Assembly (NCBI RefSeq): GCF_016428905.1
Contig: NZ_JAELTQ010000038.1
Location: 1 to 36,139 of the forward strand
Direction: 5' to 3'
Source: Dyella sp. ASV24
GTDB lineage: Bacteria > Pseudomonadota > Gammaproteobacteria > Xanthomonadales > Rhodanobacteraceae
Length of the DNA: 36,139 bases
Position 1 is the stretch's first letter, and each line of letters opens with the position of its first letter. Shown here in pieces: positions 7,991-16,983 of this stretch. The notes beneath the pieces are model-generated. The model was not told where the DNA came from. It worked only from the letters and a program-made list of their open reading frames with translations, and ran no database searches. Made by a program: the position numbers and the translations under genes.

Positions 7991-10900
7991 TTACCAGCTA
8001 AAACCGCCGCCAACGCCGACGGATGTTTCGGAACCCGACACCGATGCGCCCACCGACACGCTCGCGTGGTTGCTGGCGAACGCGCGCTGATAGCCGACGG
8101 CGAACGCGCCCTGGCCGTTGTAGTTACCCGCGCCAAAGCCCACACGGTTATCGCCGGCCAGGTTCGATGTGTTCGATGTCATCTGCGCCATCGCGGAACC
8201 CATGGCACCGACGCGATCGAGTCGCTGGTTGACGCTGTTGAACTGGTCATTCATCTGTTGCCGCAGCGCACCGATGCCAGAGTTCTGGTCGTAATTGGCG
8301 ATCGCCTGATTGGTGTACGCGTTGGCGGACTGCAACGCCTGTTGCGACGAGGCGTCGGTATACGTCTTGGCGGTCTGCAGTGCCTGGGTCACTTGGGCAC
8401 TGACTTGCCCAACGTTGGTGGCGTCGGTGGCATTGACGCCAGCCGCGACATTGACGATCTGACGCTGGTTGGTGGCGGTGCCCACTGAGACGGTGTTCGC
8501 CTGATTGGCGACCGAGCCCTGGCCCAGTGCCACCGCATTCGTCGCCGTGGCGGATGAGCCCTGACCGACGGCTGTACCGGAAGCGGCCGTGACAGAAGCG
8601 CTTTCACCCACGGCGACGGCGTTGGTGGCTGCCGCCGCAATCGTCGTGTTGGCACCCACTGCGGTACTACCGTCGGCATTCACCTTGGCATTGCCACCGA
8701 AGGCCGTGTCGTTGGGGCCGTGCGCCAATGCGCCACCACCCACCGCTGTGCCGTTGTCGCCGCTGACGCCTGTACCCACTGCGGCGCCATTACCGATCGC
8801 CACGGTATTGGCGCCGTTGGCACTGGCATTGGTCATGCTGCCACCCTGGCCGTTGACGGCGAAGGTGCCGGGCATGCCACCACCGCCGGCACCGAGTTGT
8901 TGGCTCAGCGTGGTGTAATCCGTGGTGAGCGTCGACAGCTCGCCGTTGATGGTATTGGTCGCGCTGGTGAACTGGCCCATGTTCACCGCATCAGTTGACG
9001 CTACGCCGGCAGCGACGTTGTGGATCTGCGTGCCGTTGGTGCCTTGCAGCGTGATGCCTGCCTTGGTGGCGTCGTCGTATGTCACTGCCGTGAGCGGATT
9101 GTTGTTGCCATCCACCAATCCCGCTGCTTGCAACTGTGAGAGGTTGACCGCATCGGTCGCTTGCGTGCCCGCAGCGACGTTGACGATCTGGCGCTCCGCG
9201 CCGGCCGCACCCACTGACACCGTGTTGTCGCGGTCGGCCACGGAGCCCGCGCCGATAGCCACGGCATTCTGCGCCGTCACCGTTGCGCCGTAGCCCACGG
9301 CGGTTCCCATGCCGTTGGCACCCGCCGCCACCGCACCACCGCCAATCGCGACATCGCCCGTACCCGCCGCATAGGCACCCGAGCCCTGGGCCATCGAGTA
9401 GTCACCCTCGGCATCGGCCATGTAGCCGTTGGACATGCTCTGAACGCCATTGGCGATCGCGTTGTTGCCGAACGCTTGTGCTTGCACACCCGTGGCCGAC
9501 GCGCTCACACCCACCGCCATCGCTTGATTGGCTGTAGCACTCGACGAAGCGCCAATGGCTACCGTGTCGCTGATATTCGGCAGTGGCAGTGGCGGATTCT
9601 GGCTGTTCTCCGTGCCGCGCAAGGCATCGCCCGCCGTAGCGCCATTGCCGATGGCCATGTTGTTCGTGCCCGTGCCACCGCCCGCATAGGCATTCGTGCC
9701 CATCGCCTGATCGTTGGTCCACGCGGCCACCGCACTGCTACCGATAGCGACGGCACCGGTGCCCCAGGCCACGCTTTGCGAGCCGATAGCCGTACCGTTG
9801 ATCAGACTGCCATCCGGTGCTCCGTTGGCGAGCGCATTACGACCGATCACGACACTGCCATCTCCGTTGGTGTAGCTCTCGTAGCCAATCGCAACGGCGC
9901 CCGCGGTCTGATCGGCTTGGGTGTAGCCCATGCCGTTCGCATTGGGATAGCCCGTCGAAGTGCCCGCTGCGGTTGCGCCAGCACCCATCGCCACACTGAA
10001 GTCGCCGATCGATTGCGCACCTGCACCGAAGGCACTCGAACCCACGCCGGGTGAAACCGTCGAGCCAGGACCTGCACCGGTAACAACGCCGGTCCCATTG
10101 ACGTCCAGCCATCCACCCACGGCAGTCGAACCCGGTCCGATGGCATACGAGCCTGCGCCCATCGCCACGGAGCCTTCGCCGTAACCGATGGCGCGCGTGC
10201 CGATGCCGATAGCGTCGATGCTGCCTTGAGCCACACCCGCGGTATTGCCGATGGCGATACCGTTCAAGCCGCCATAAGAAATGGCATTGGTGCCAATCAC
10301 CACACTGTTGCTCACCAACTGCGGATTGCCATTGCCGTCTGTCGTTTCCACCGCTTCGGCGCTGTTGCCGATCACCACCGTGTTGATCGAGTTGGGGCCG
10401 GAGTAAGCACCTCCTCCATTGCCGCCACCGCCGGCGATGACGATGCTACCCGCGCCATTGGCCTGGGCATTTCCGCCAAGCGCCGTGGACCCCGCACCCA
10501 ACGCGCTCGCGCCACTGCCGAACGCCGCCGCTGTGTTGCCGGAGCCGCTTGCACCGTAGCCCACGGCCGTGGCGTAAGCACCTGTTGTGCTGGCGATATC
10601 ACCTATCGCGGTGCCAAACGAGGCCTGCACGCTGGAACCAACACCCACCGCTGTAGCGGAACTCAACTGTGCCGGCGTTGCAGACGTATCACCGACGAAC
10701 GACTGCGCACCAATCGCCACGGAGCTCGTCGCCGCATACAGGGAAGCGCCGTTACCCATGGCGACATCGTTGCGGTAAAAACCGAATGCCGTGGTGCCCG
10801 CCAACGTCTGGTTGGTGATCAACGCACCCGGGCCAATCGCCACGCTGCTGAGAACCCCTGTAACAGCGGTACTGCTGCCCAAGGCGATAGAGCTGGACGT

Positions 10901-11704
10901 GGAGGCCATCGCGCTCTTGCCCAGCGCGATGCTATTGCTTGCCGTTGCCTGAGCGTTCTCACCCAGCGCCATGCTGTTGGAACCCGCCGCACCGGCAGAC
11001 GTGCCCATGGCCATGGCCGCCGAACCCGTCGCCTGCGCACCCTGCCCCACGGCAATACTGCTGTCCGTCGCTGCAGCGGAACCCGTACCAAGCGCCACGC
11101 TGTTCATGCCGGTCGCGGTGGCATTCGTACCCACGGCGACGGCACCGTTACCCACGGCGTTGGCCGCACTACCTACGGCCGTGCCGTTGTCGCCCTGCGA
11201 CTGCGCGCCGGTACCCACCGCTGTACTGTTCGCACCGGTAGCCGTGGCATTGGCGCCTACGGCTACGGCCGCGTTACCCACGGCATTGGCAGCAGCGCCC
11301 AACGACGTACCGTTATCACCCTGCGATTGCGCACCGGCGCCTACAGCCGTGCCATTGCTGCCCGACGTTACCGCGCCGGAGCCTACCGATACGTCATTAC
11401 TACCGGCGGTCGACGCCGTCGTCGTGCCGCCACTGGCTGGGCCAGAGATGGCGACAGCGCCGGTGGGATCTACGACCGTCGTCGTCGTGCCACTCGCAGG
11501 CGTCGTGGTCGGTGGTGTTGCGGTGGGCGGCGTCACCTGCGCCTGCACTCCGCTCGCCATGGCCATGCTCAGCACAAGCACGCCCGTGACAGCGAGCCTG
11601 CGTGCCGTGCGCTGACGTCCCTTACCCGCCATACGCGCGAGTTCGGAAGCCACCACCACCGTGCCCAGCGCCGAATTCCAGATCTTGCTGTAGATCGTAT
11701 TCAC
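7991..11704 (-). CDS. Trimeric autotransporter adhesin (YadA-like), TAA A
   Basis: This 1237-aa type Vc adhesin is predicted to trimerise in the outer membrane and display head and stalk outside. The start is GTG 11704, preceded by GGGGAGG, and opens an extended signal peptide region (VNTIYSKIWNSALGTVVVAS) followed by a hydrophobic core ending ASGVQA. An ATG further upstream at 11908 would put about 70 charged residues before this signal and is rejected. Residues about 60-800 are dense YadA-head repeats of the AVAIGxxAxATGxxS kind, about 14 residues per strand pair. Neck motifs such as AERQIVNVAAGTQATDAVNLSQL and a second head block follow. The C-terminal stalk (NSGIGALRQQ...) leads to the YadA anchor ending in GGGFSW, with the expected terminal aromatic residue. 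Its last 280 residues before the anchor are nearly identical to TAA B. Confidence 0.95.
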   Translation of the reverse strand: MNTIYSKIWNSALGTVVVASELARMAGKGRQRTARRLAVTGVLVLSMAMASGVQAQVTPPTATPPTTTPASGTTTTVVDPTGAVAISGPASGGTTTASTAGSNDVSVGSGAVTSGSNGTAVGAGAQSQGDNGTSLGAAANAVGNAAVAVGANATATGANSTAVGTGAQSQGDNGTAVGSAANAVGNGAVAVGTNATATGMNSVALGTGSAAATDSSIAVGQGAQATGSAAMAMGTSAGAAGSNSMALGENAQATASNSIALGKSAMASTSSSIALGSSTAVTGVLSSVAIGPGALITNQTLAGTTAFGFYRNDVAMGNGASLYAATSSVAIGAQSFVGDTSATPAQLSSATAVGVGSSVQASFGTAIGDIASTTGAYATAVGYGASGSGNTAAAFGSGASALGAGSTALGGNAQANGAGSIVIAGGGGNGGGAYSGPNSINTVVIGNSAEAVETTDGNGNPQLVSNSVVIGTNAISYGGLNGIAIGNTAGVAQGSIDAIGIGTRAIGYGEGSVAMGAGSYAIGPGSTAVGGWLDVNGTGVVTGAGPGSTVSPGVGSSAFGAGAQSIGDFSVAMGAGATAAGTSTGYPNANGMGYTQADQTAGAVAIGYESYTNGDGSVVIGRNALANGAPDGSLINGTAIGSQSVAWGTGAVAIGSSAVAAWTNDQAMGTNAYAGGGTGTNNMAIGNGATAGDALRGTENSQNPPLPLPNISDTVAIGASSSATANQAMAVGVSASATGVQAQAFGNNAIANGVQSMSNGYMADAEGDYSMAQGSGAYAAGTGDVAIGGGAVAAGANGMGTAVGYGATVTAQNAVAIGAGSVADRDNTVSVGAAGAERQIVNVAAGTQATDAVNLSQLQAAGLVDGNNNPLTAVTYDDATKAGITLQGTNGTQIHNVAAGVASTDAVNMGQFTSATNTINGELSTLTTDYTTLSQQLGAGGGGMPGTFAVNGQGGSMTNASANGANTVAIGNGAAVGTGVSGDNGTAVGGGALAHGPNDTAFGGNAKVNADGSTAVGANTTIAAAATNAVAVGESASVTAASGTAVGQGSSATATNAVALGQGSVANQANTVSVGTATNQRQIVNVAAGVNATDATNVGQVSAQVTQALQTAKTYTDASSQQALQSANAYTNQAIANYDQNSGIGALRQQMNDQFNSVNQRLDRVGAMGSAMAQMTSNTSNLAGDNRVGFGAGNYNGQGAFAVGYQRAFASNHASVSVGASVSGSETSVGVGGGFSW
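8240..9079 (-). repeat. 840-bp inverted copy of the shared adhesin module (in TAA A)
   Basis: This segment encodes the 280 residues from YDDATKAGIT to ALRQQMNDQF. It aligns without gaps to 18487-19326 on the plus strand, with about 30 base differences by eye (about 96% identity) and only two residue differences. Similarity stops abruptly at both edges. Differences are clustered, with identical blocks of roughly 90-130 bp between them, which looks like gene conversion tracts. Confidence 0.9.
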
Positions 11705-12035
11705 CCGATTCCTCCCCGAATGGCCGCTGGCTGCGTAGCCGCTCCCACGGCACGACGGTCGGCGCTCTCCCCAAGGCCGATCACGTCGACGCTGACCCGC
11801 GGCGACCTTTTGAATGAGGCGCGACGCGCCCCGTTGGTGTGATGCCGTCCGGAGATTCAGTGAGGTCAGCAGGCAAGTCACGCACGCTCCCACACCAGCA
11901 GCACGCAACTCCCCAACCTCACCAACAATTTCTCTTGCTCACGCGCGGCAAGCGCGGAAGAATGGGTTCTTAGGCCGCGTATTCCGATGGGGATCGGAAC
12001 ACGCGGCGATAGCTGTTCGTTTTCCGGGGGAGCGC
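11705..12035. other. Divergent regulatory region of TAA A and the sensor kinase
   Basis: This gap separates the TAA A start on the minus strand from the preferred GTG of the kinase on the plus strand. CCTCCCC at 11711-11717 is the strong minus-strand Shine-Dalgarno that fixes the TAA A start. A compact palindrome GGCGCG-A-CGCGCC sits at 11818-11830, which is a candidate protein-binding site. A reading frame continuous with the kinase extends back to 11814, but its peptide is Arg/Ala/Pro-rich and lacks domain features. Confidence 0.5.
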
Positions 12036-13430
12036 GTGACCATTCCAGGACTACGGGCCGTCAGGGAGTGGCTGGACCGTGCACCAACAAGGGATCCTGT
12101 TGATCGTTTAAACGCTCGCTTCGTCCAGATTTTGATGATGGCGGTGGGGCTTCAGGCGTTGCTGGTTCGCCTGTATTACATCTATGCCGAACCAAGCGTT
12201 GCCTTGCCAACGGTCTGGTCGGTTGCCGACATCACCGATCTCATCGCAGACATTGCGCTGGCTATGGGCGCATGGATCGGCGTGCTGATGATCCGTCGCG
12301 GTCACTTCAACCGTGGCATCCAGCTGTTTCTTTGCGTGTACCTGCTCACGCTGGCCGGCAACTTTGCAACCACCGGCTATCGCCACGCGCCACCTGATCC
12401 ATCACCAACGCTGCTACTTGCGATTGCCGGCGTAGTGCTCGGACGGCGCACGTTATGGACCGTATTCACCGCCATCGTCGGTTGCTTTGCATTGGGTCAG
12501 CTCGCCGACGCGCTATGGCTACCGGGCGCGGCGAAGGATTTCTGGTGGGCATTCCATGCGCTGCCCATGCTCCTGGTGGCCTATATCCTCGTGGCCTATG
12601 CCATCGACTGCACCACGCGTGCTTTGCGTCAGATGTTGTCCGATGCATTGCAGCGCGGCGAAGCCCTCGCCCTCGCCAACGAGCGGCTGAAGCAGGAAAT
12701 GGAGGAACGCGAGCGCACGCAGAACCAGTTGATCCACTCGCAGAAACTCGATGCCATCGGGCGCGCTGCCAGTGGGGTTGCCCACGATTTCGACAACGTG
12801 TTGAACGTGGTGCTGGGTTACGCATCGCAACGCGAGCAGTTGGCGGATCTGGGCACGCCCGCCTTGCTCAACGCCATGCAAGGCATCGAGCTGGCCGCGC
12901 TCCGCGCGCTCACCATCAGCCGAAAATTGCTTAATTTCAGCCGGCAGGAAGTAGGTGTCAGCCAGGTATTCGACGCGGCGACCGCCGTGGCAGAGCTGGA
13001 GCCGATGCTCCACCAGCTGCTGGGCAACTATATCCAGCTCGACATCCAGGCATCGCCTGGCGAGCTGCCTTTGCAGCTTGACCGCGGGCAATTCGAACTG
13101 ATGATCCTCAACATTGCCGCAAACGCGCGCGACGCCATGCCTGAGGGCGGATTGTTCACCTTGCGGCTGGAAAGCGACGGAACGCCACCGATGCTAAAGC
13201 TCGCGCTGGCAGATTCAGGCGTTGGCATGAACGACGACGTTCGCGCCAAAGTGTTCGAACCGTTCTACACCACCAAACCGTTCGGGCGGGGCACGGGACT
13301 AGGCCTTTCCGTAGTGTCCAGCATGGTGGACGCTGCTCACGGCGTCATCGACGTTACCAGCATACCGATGCAGGGAACGGCTTTCGTGATCCGCCTTCCG
13401 CTTCACCATGGGTCAACGATCACACACTGA
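12036..13430 (+). CDS. Membrane sensor histidine kinase
   Basis: This 464-aa kinase (from the GTG start) should autophosphorylate and signal to the response regulator encoded opposite. The N-terminal 200 residues hold about six hydrophobic segments (for example ILMMAVGLQALLVRLYYI, TLLLAIAGVVLG and LPMLLVAYILVAYAI) with no large periplasmic domain. A coiled coil follows (ANERLKQEMEERERTQ). The HisKA box has His250 in SGVAHDFDNVLNVVLG. The ATPase domain shows the N box ILNIAANARDAM, G1 ADSGVGM, the F box FEPFYTT and G2 GRGTGLGL, so it is intact. HDFDN replaces the HDFNN often seen in hybrid-type kinases. GTG 12036 follows GGGGGAG closely; an ATG at 11814 would add 74 residues. The gene lies between the two adhesin/protease pairs, 26 bp from its convergent partner. 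Confidence 0.88.
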   Translation: MTIPGLRAVREWLDRAPTRDPVDRLNARFVQILMMAVGLQALLVRLYYIYAEPSVALPTVWSVADITDLIADIALAMGAWIGVLMIRRGHFNRGIQLFLCVYLLTLAGNFATTGYRHAPPDPSPTLLLAIAGVVLGRRTLWTVFTAIVGCFALGQLADALWLPGAAKDFWWAFHALPMLLVAYILVAYAIDCTTRALRQMLSDALQRGEALALANERLKQEMEERERTQNQLIHSQKLDAIGRAASGVAHDFDNVLNVVLGYASQREQLADLGTPALLNAMQGIELAALRALTISRKLLNFSRQEVGVSQVFDAATAVAELEPMLHQLLGNYIQLDIQASPGELPLQLDRGQFELMILNIAANARDAMPEGGLFTLRLESDGTPPMLKLALADSGVGMNDDVRAKVFEPFYTTKPFGRGTGLGLSVVSSMVDAAHGVIDVTSIPMQGTAFVIRLPLHHGSTITH

Positions 13431-13456
13431 ATAGACGTCCATATAGACGATCAAGA

Positions 13457-14182
13457 TCAGGAGTCGCTGGCAAAGAGATAGCCCTGCCCACGCGATGTGA
13501 GCAGGGGAAGCGGCTGCCCCGCGGCATCCTGCGCCTTGCGGCGAAGCCGGTGCACCATCATTTCCAGGCGGTGCGGATCAAACTCATAGATGTCGGAGGT
13601 CAACGCGCTGATCAGCTTTTCGCGTGACACCGGCTCGCCGCGCACCGCTGTCAGCACGCGCAGAATGCAGCGCTCCGGCGCGGTCAGCGGCAACGCCTGC
13701 CCCATCGGAGTGACCAGACACCAGTCATCAGTATCCAGGCGCCAACGCCCCAGGCCCGTCGATGGCGTCGCCGCCCCGCCCACACTCACAGCACCGACAA
13801 GGCGGCGCCCGACGCTGTGCAGGGTGGCGGCCAGCACCTCGATGTTCACCGGTTTGTTGAGGAACGCATCCGCGCCACGCGTCAGCGCGGTCACATGGTC
13901 ATCCATGCCCGTGTTGCCGGTAAGCATGACGATGCCAAGTGTGGAGATCTCGCGTAGGTGCTTCACTACGCTGAGGCCACTTTCATCGGGTAGGCCGATG
14001 TCGAGCACCACCATGTCGAAGCGTTTGCTCAACATGTGGCGATACAGCTCCGCCGCTGAACCCGCGCCAGTCACCTGAAAGCCGAAGTAGCGAAGCCCGG
14101 GAATGATGATGCCCTCGCGCAGCTGCGCATCGTCTTCCAGCACGCCGACATGCCACGTGCGGTCGAGCGTTCGGGCGGTCAT
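13457..14182 (-). CDS. OmpR/PhoB-type response regulator
   Basis: This 241-aa DNA-binding regulator starts at ATG 14182, chosen because ACGGAG (14191-14196) stands 8 nt upstream. Two earlier in-frame ATGs (14203 and 14215) have no Shine-Dalgarno. The receiver domain has the acidic pocket LEDDAQ, phospho-acceptor Asp61 in VVLDIGLPDESG, Thr88 in VMLTGNT and Lys110 in NKPVN. The C-terminal winged helix is recognisable from LTAPERCILRVL...REKLISAL and the recognition segment HRLEMMVHRLRRKA, ending RGQGYLFA. The likely cognate kinase is convergent rather than co-transcribed, so the pair depends on two separate promoters. Plausible targets are the flanking adhesin and protease genes, or its own divergent gap with the S53 protease; this is inference. 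Confidence 0.9.
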   Translation of the reverse strand: MTARTLDRTWHVGVLEDDAQLREGIIIPGLRYFGFQVTGAGSAAELYRHMLSKRFDMVVLDIGLPDESGLSVVKHLREISTLGIVMLTGNTGMDDHVTALTRGADAFLNKPVNIEVLAATLHSVGRRLVGAVSVGGAATPSTGLGRWRLDTDDWCLVTPMGQALPLTAPERCILRVLTAVRGEPVSREKLISALTSDIYEFDPHRLEMMVHRLRRKAQDAAGQPLPLLTSRGQGYLFASDS

Positions 14183-14577
14183 TTTCGAGACTCCGTCGTT
14201 CATGAGGCTTGGCATCGGTAGATCTAGGAAAGTTCTGACACTCTGCGGGCGAGATGTCCGTTACGTCAACTGCGCACCGAGTTCCTTTTCCCATTTCGTT
14301 GATTTGCGCACAAGGACTTGCGTGCGATTGCGTGGGCTGTGTGAGCAAGCGTGAGGAACAGTGGGAGTGAGTGCGTGTGTTGTGCGGTGCGTCTGGTGAA
14401 AGCTGATTTCAAGCCGTCGTCTGGCTAGCACATCGCCGCTGCAGACCAGGGGATGCCTCGCGCAACGAGGCATGGGGTTCTCGGGATCGTCGCTAGTTGT
14501 CCGCGCTTGGTAAAGCGCCAGTCGGGCGCCTATTCGAATCGGGGCCGCACCGGCCCCACGCATCCCGGGGATCGAAG
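14183..14577. other. 395-bp divergent intergenic region, regulator / S53 protease
   Basis: No gene is credible here. The region holds an 8-bp hairpin ATGCCTCG/CGAGGCAT (14453-14460 and 14466-14473). A tRNA-like fragment spans about 14503-14540 and is discussed in the findings. A perfect 7-bp hairpin GGGGCCG/CGGCCCC (14541-14557) lies just before the S53 ribosome-binding site CGGGGA (about 14566-14571). Both flanking genes must have promoters here, but I see no convincing -35/-10 pair. Confidence 0.5.
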
Positions 14578-16824
14578 ATGTCCAGCCGCACTCGTACGAC
14601 CCATGCAGGCCTGCCCGCCCGCAAAGCCTGTCTGTCCATGGCCCTCGCATTCGCTCTCAGTCCCCTGGCCGCGCACGCAGCCGACTGGGCGCCAACGCAC
14701 AGCCACGCTGCGCTGCTGAAGACGGTAACCACGTCGACGGCAAATGTCGGGCAGGCACCGGTGACGCGCACCCACTATGCCGTCAACCGCCACGGCCAAC
14801 CGCAGGTATCTGCGCTGGTAACACCGCTGGCGAACAGCAAACTGCTGCACATCGCCGTTGGCCTGAACCTGCGCAACGCAGACCAGTTGCAGGCGTTCAT
14901 CAAGAACGTGAACACGCCAGGCAACGCCGTGTTTGGCAAGTTCCTTACGCCTGCGCAGTTCAAGGCGACCTATGCACCGACCGATGCCCAGGTACAGGCC
15001 GTGGTGACACACCTGCAGCAGTCCGGCTTTACGCATATCACTGTGTCGCCGAACAACACGCTGGTCTATGCCGATGGCAACGCAGCCGCTGTAGCCACGG
15101 CGTTCAACGCCTCCATGAAGACCTACATTGAGAATGGAAAGCAGCGCTTCGGCAACGACAGCGACGTCATGGTGCCTCAGGCGTTGGGCGGCATTGTCGG
15201 GTCAGTGATCGGCCTGCAGAACATTGAGCACAAGCATCCGCTGAGTTTCCTGGGTAAGCCCGTAACGGAGACGGCCCAGGTCACCACCCAGGGCACTGCA
15301 TCCGCGGTGACGCACTCGCCCACGCAGTTCCCGACGATCTACGACGCAGGCAGCACGCCGACGGCGTTCAACACCACGGTAGGCATCATCACCTGGGGTG
15401 ATCTCACCCAGACGCAGCAGGATCTCAACACCATGACCACAGCGGTGGCGATGAACGCTACCAACGTCCGCGTGGTGCCGGTGACGCTAGGCTCGGCGGT
15501 CGATTTCTCTGACGACCCCAGCTCGGACACGGAGTGGAATCTTGACTCGCAGTCCATCATCGGCACGTCCGGTGGCGTGAAGCAGCTGGTGTTCTACACC
15601 GCCGCGAACGGCCAGGACGGCGCGGCGGACGAAGAGTTGACCGACGCCGGCATCACCGCTGCCTATAACGCCGCCGTCACGGATACCACGCTCGCCAAGG
15701 TGATCAATGTATCGCTGGGCGAGGACGAAACCATCGCCAACCAGAGCGGTACGCAAGCAGCCGACGACGTCATCTTTGCGCAGGCTGTGGCGCAAGGTCA
15801 GACGTTCTCCGTTGCCTCAGGCGACCAGGGCGTCTATGTCACCACCGATGGTGAGTTCGCCAGCGGCGCTGGCGTGGTGCTGCCTTCACCCTTCAACCTC
15901 TCTACCTATTCGGTCAGCGAACCGGCCACATCGCCCAACGTGATCGCCGTCGGCGGTACCGAATTGATGACCAATGGCACCGCCTGGGCCAGCGAAACGA
16001 CTTGGAACGATGGCGTGGCAGCGGCCGACGATGGCAACGAACGCATCTGGGCAAGCACCGGTGGCAAGAGCCTGTTCGAAGCTGCACCGGCGTGGCAGGC
16101 GTCTGGCCTTGGCGCCGCCGTGCGCCAGATACCGGATATTGCTTTCGATGCATCGTCGTACTCTGGTGCACAGATCTTCATTGGCGGCACGCGCTACGCC
16201 GTCGGCGGCACCAGCTTGGCCTCGCCCATCTTCGTCGGCGTATTCGCTCGTGTGCAGACCTACGCCAACAACAGCATCGGCTTCCCCGCCAGCATGATGT
16301 ATCGCGATTTCCCCAGTCACGCAGCCACACTGCACGACGTGACGCAGGGCAACAATGGCGTGTCCTTTGGCGGCTCGACGTATGGCTACAACGCCAGCCT
16401 GGGTTGGGACTTCACCACAGGCTTCGGCTCACTGGATATCAGCCAGTTCAACGCGCTCGCCTACGGCTGGGGCAATGGCAGTCCGCCAACCAACAACCCG
16501 CCGCCAGCGGCGCCCACCGCGCTCAGCAACGGAGTGACGGTGACTACGCAAGGCCAGGCTGGTGCCAGCCAGCAGTTCACCCTGATCGTGCCGGCTGGCG
16601 TGACCACGCTGACATTCCGCACCAGCGGCGGTAGTGGCGATGTGTCGCTGTACGTCAAGCGCGGTAGCGCGGCCAGTGCGACCTCGTACGACTATGCCTC
16701 GGCACATGCGAATACCAATACGGAAGCTGTAGTGGTGCGTGCGCCGACGGCTGGCACGTACTACGTGACGGTGACCAGCCCATCCGTATTTACCGGCGTC
16801 TCCGTACTCGGTTCCTACAACTGA
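14578..16824 (+). CDS. Secreted S53 (sedolisin/kumamolisin-like) protease with PPC domain
   Basis: This 748-aa acid-type serine-carboxyl protease has its start at ATG 14578, 6 nt after CGGGGAT. That start gives a signal peptide (RKACLSMALAFALSPLAAHA, then ADW); the ATG at 14497 would prepend a non-coding-looking stretch. Residues about 45-230 are a pro-kumamolisin activation domain (LLHIAVGLNLRNADQLQAFI, FGKFLTPAQFKATYAPT, GFTHITVSPNNTLVY). The catalytic residues are Glu319 and Asp323 (DTEWNLDSQS), oxyanion Asp416 (ASGDQGVY) and Ser546 (VGGTSLASPIFVG). A calcium-site-like DIAFDAS precedes the Ser. The C-terminal PPC-type domain (LTFRTSGGSGDVSLYVKRG... GTYYVTVTSP) resembles that of the S8 protease at 6006-7934. 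The gene lies 159 bp upstream of TAA B on the same strand, mirroring the other adhesin/protease pair with gene order reversed. Confidence 0.93.
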   Translation: MSSRTRTTHAGLPARKACLSMALAFALSPLAAHAADWAPTHSHAALLKTVTTSTANVGQAPVTRTHYAVNRHGQPQVSALVTPLANSKLLHIAVGLNLRNADQLQAFIKNVNTPGNAVFGKFLTPAQFKATYAPTDAQVQAVVTHLQQSGFTHITVSPNNTLVYADGNAAAVATAFNASMKTYIENGKQRFGNDSDVMVPQALGGIVGSVIGLQNIEHKHPLSFLGKPVTETAQVTTQGTASAVTHSPTQFPTIYDAGSTPTAFNTTVGIITWGDLTQTQQDLNTMTTAVAMNATNVRVVPVTLGSAVDFSDDPSSDTEWNLDSQSIIGTSGGVKQLVFYTAANGQDGAADEELTDAGITAAYNAAVTDTTLAKVINVSLGEDETIANQSGTQAADDVIFAQAVAQGQTFSVASGDQGVYVTTDGEFASGAGVVLPSPFNLSTYSVSEPATSPNVIAVGGTELMTNGTAWASETTWNDGVAAADDGNERIWASTGGKSLFEAAPAWQASGLGAAVRQIPDIAFDASSYSGAQIFIGGTRYAVGGTSLASPIFVGVFARVQTYANNSIGFPASMMYRDFPSHAATLHDVTQGNNGVSFGGSTYGYNASLGWDFTTGFGSLDISQFNALAYGWGNGSPPTNNPPPAAPTALSNGVTVTTQGQAGASQQFTLIVPAGVTTLTFRTSGGSGDVSLYVKRGSAASATSYDYASAHANTNTEAVVVRAPTAGTYYVTVTSPSVFTGVSVLGSYN

Positions 16825-16832
16825 GTGGCCGT

Positions 16833-16863
16833 CATCCTGCGCGCGAATATCGCGCGCAGGATG
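16833..16863 (+). terminator. Perfect 13-bp hairpin after the S53 protease
   Basis: CATCCTGCGCGCG (16833-16845) pairs perfectly with CGCGCGCAGGATG (16851-16863) around a 5-nt AATAT loop, starting 9 nt after the stop codon. There is no U-run, so it may terminate inefficiently or protect the mRNA 3' end. The TAA B promoter must then lie in the next 120 bp or upstream of the protease. Confidence 0.55.
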
Positions 16864-16983
16864 GACAGGACACTCGTCCAACCAATCCACGGACGTCCAT
16901 ACGTCCGATAACGATACCTCCGATGCGCGCCCCAAGGCATGACGCAGGGAAGGCATCGCCAAAAATTCAGTGGGGAGAAACCA

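Noticed and set aside
10226-11842. 538-aa Arg/Thr-rich open frame on the plus strand
   Set aside because: It is antisense to the head repeats of TAA A, with no domain, start signal or plausible composition.
11814-12035. Longer N-terminus for the histidine kinase from ATG 11814
   Set aside because: The added 74 residues are low-information Arg/Pro/Ala sequence with no Shine-Dalgarno. The GTG at 12036 is close to GGGGGAG and just before the first membrane helix, though the long form cannot be fully excluded.
14503-14540. tRNA gene
   Set aside because: Anticodon-arm and T-loop-like strings are present, but the T stem does not pair, the spacing is wrong and no acceptor stem is found.
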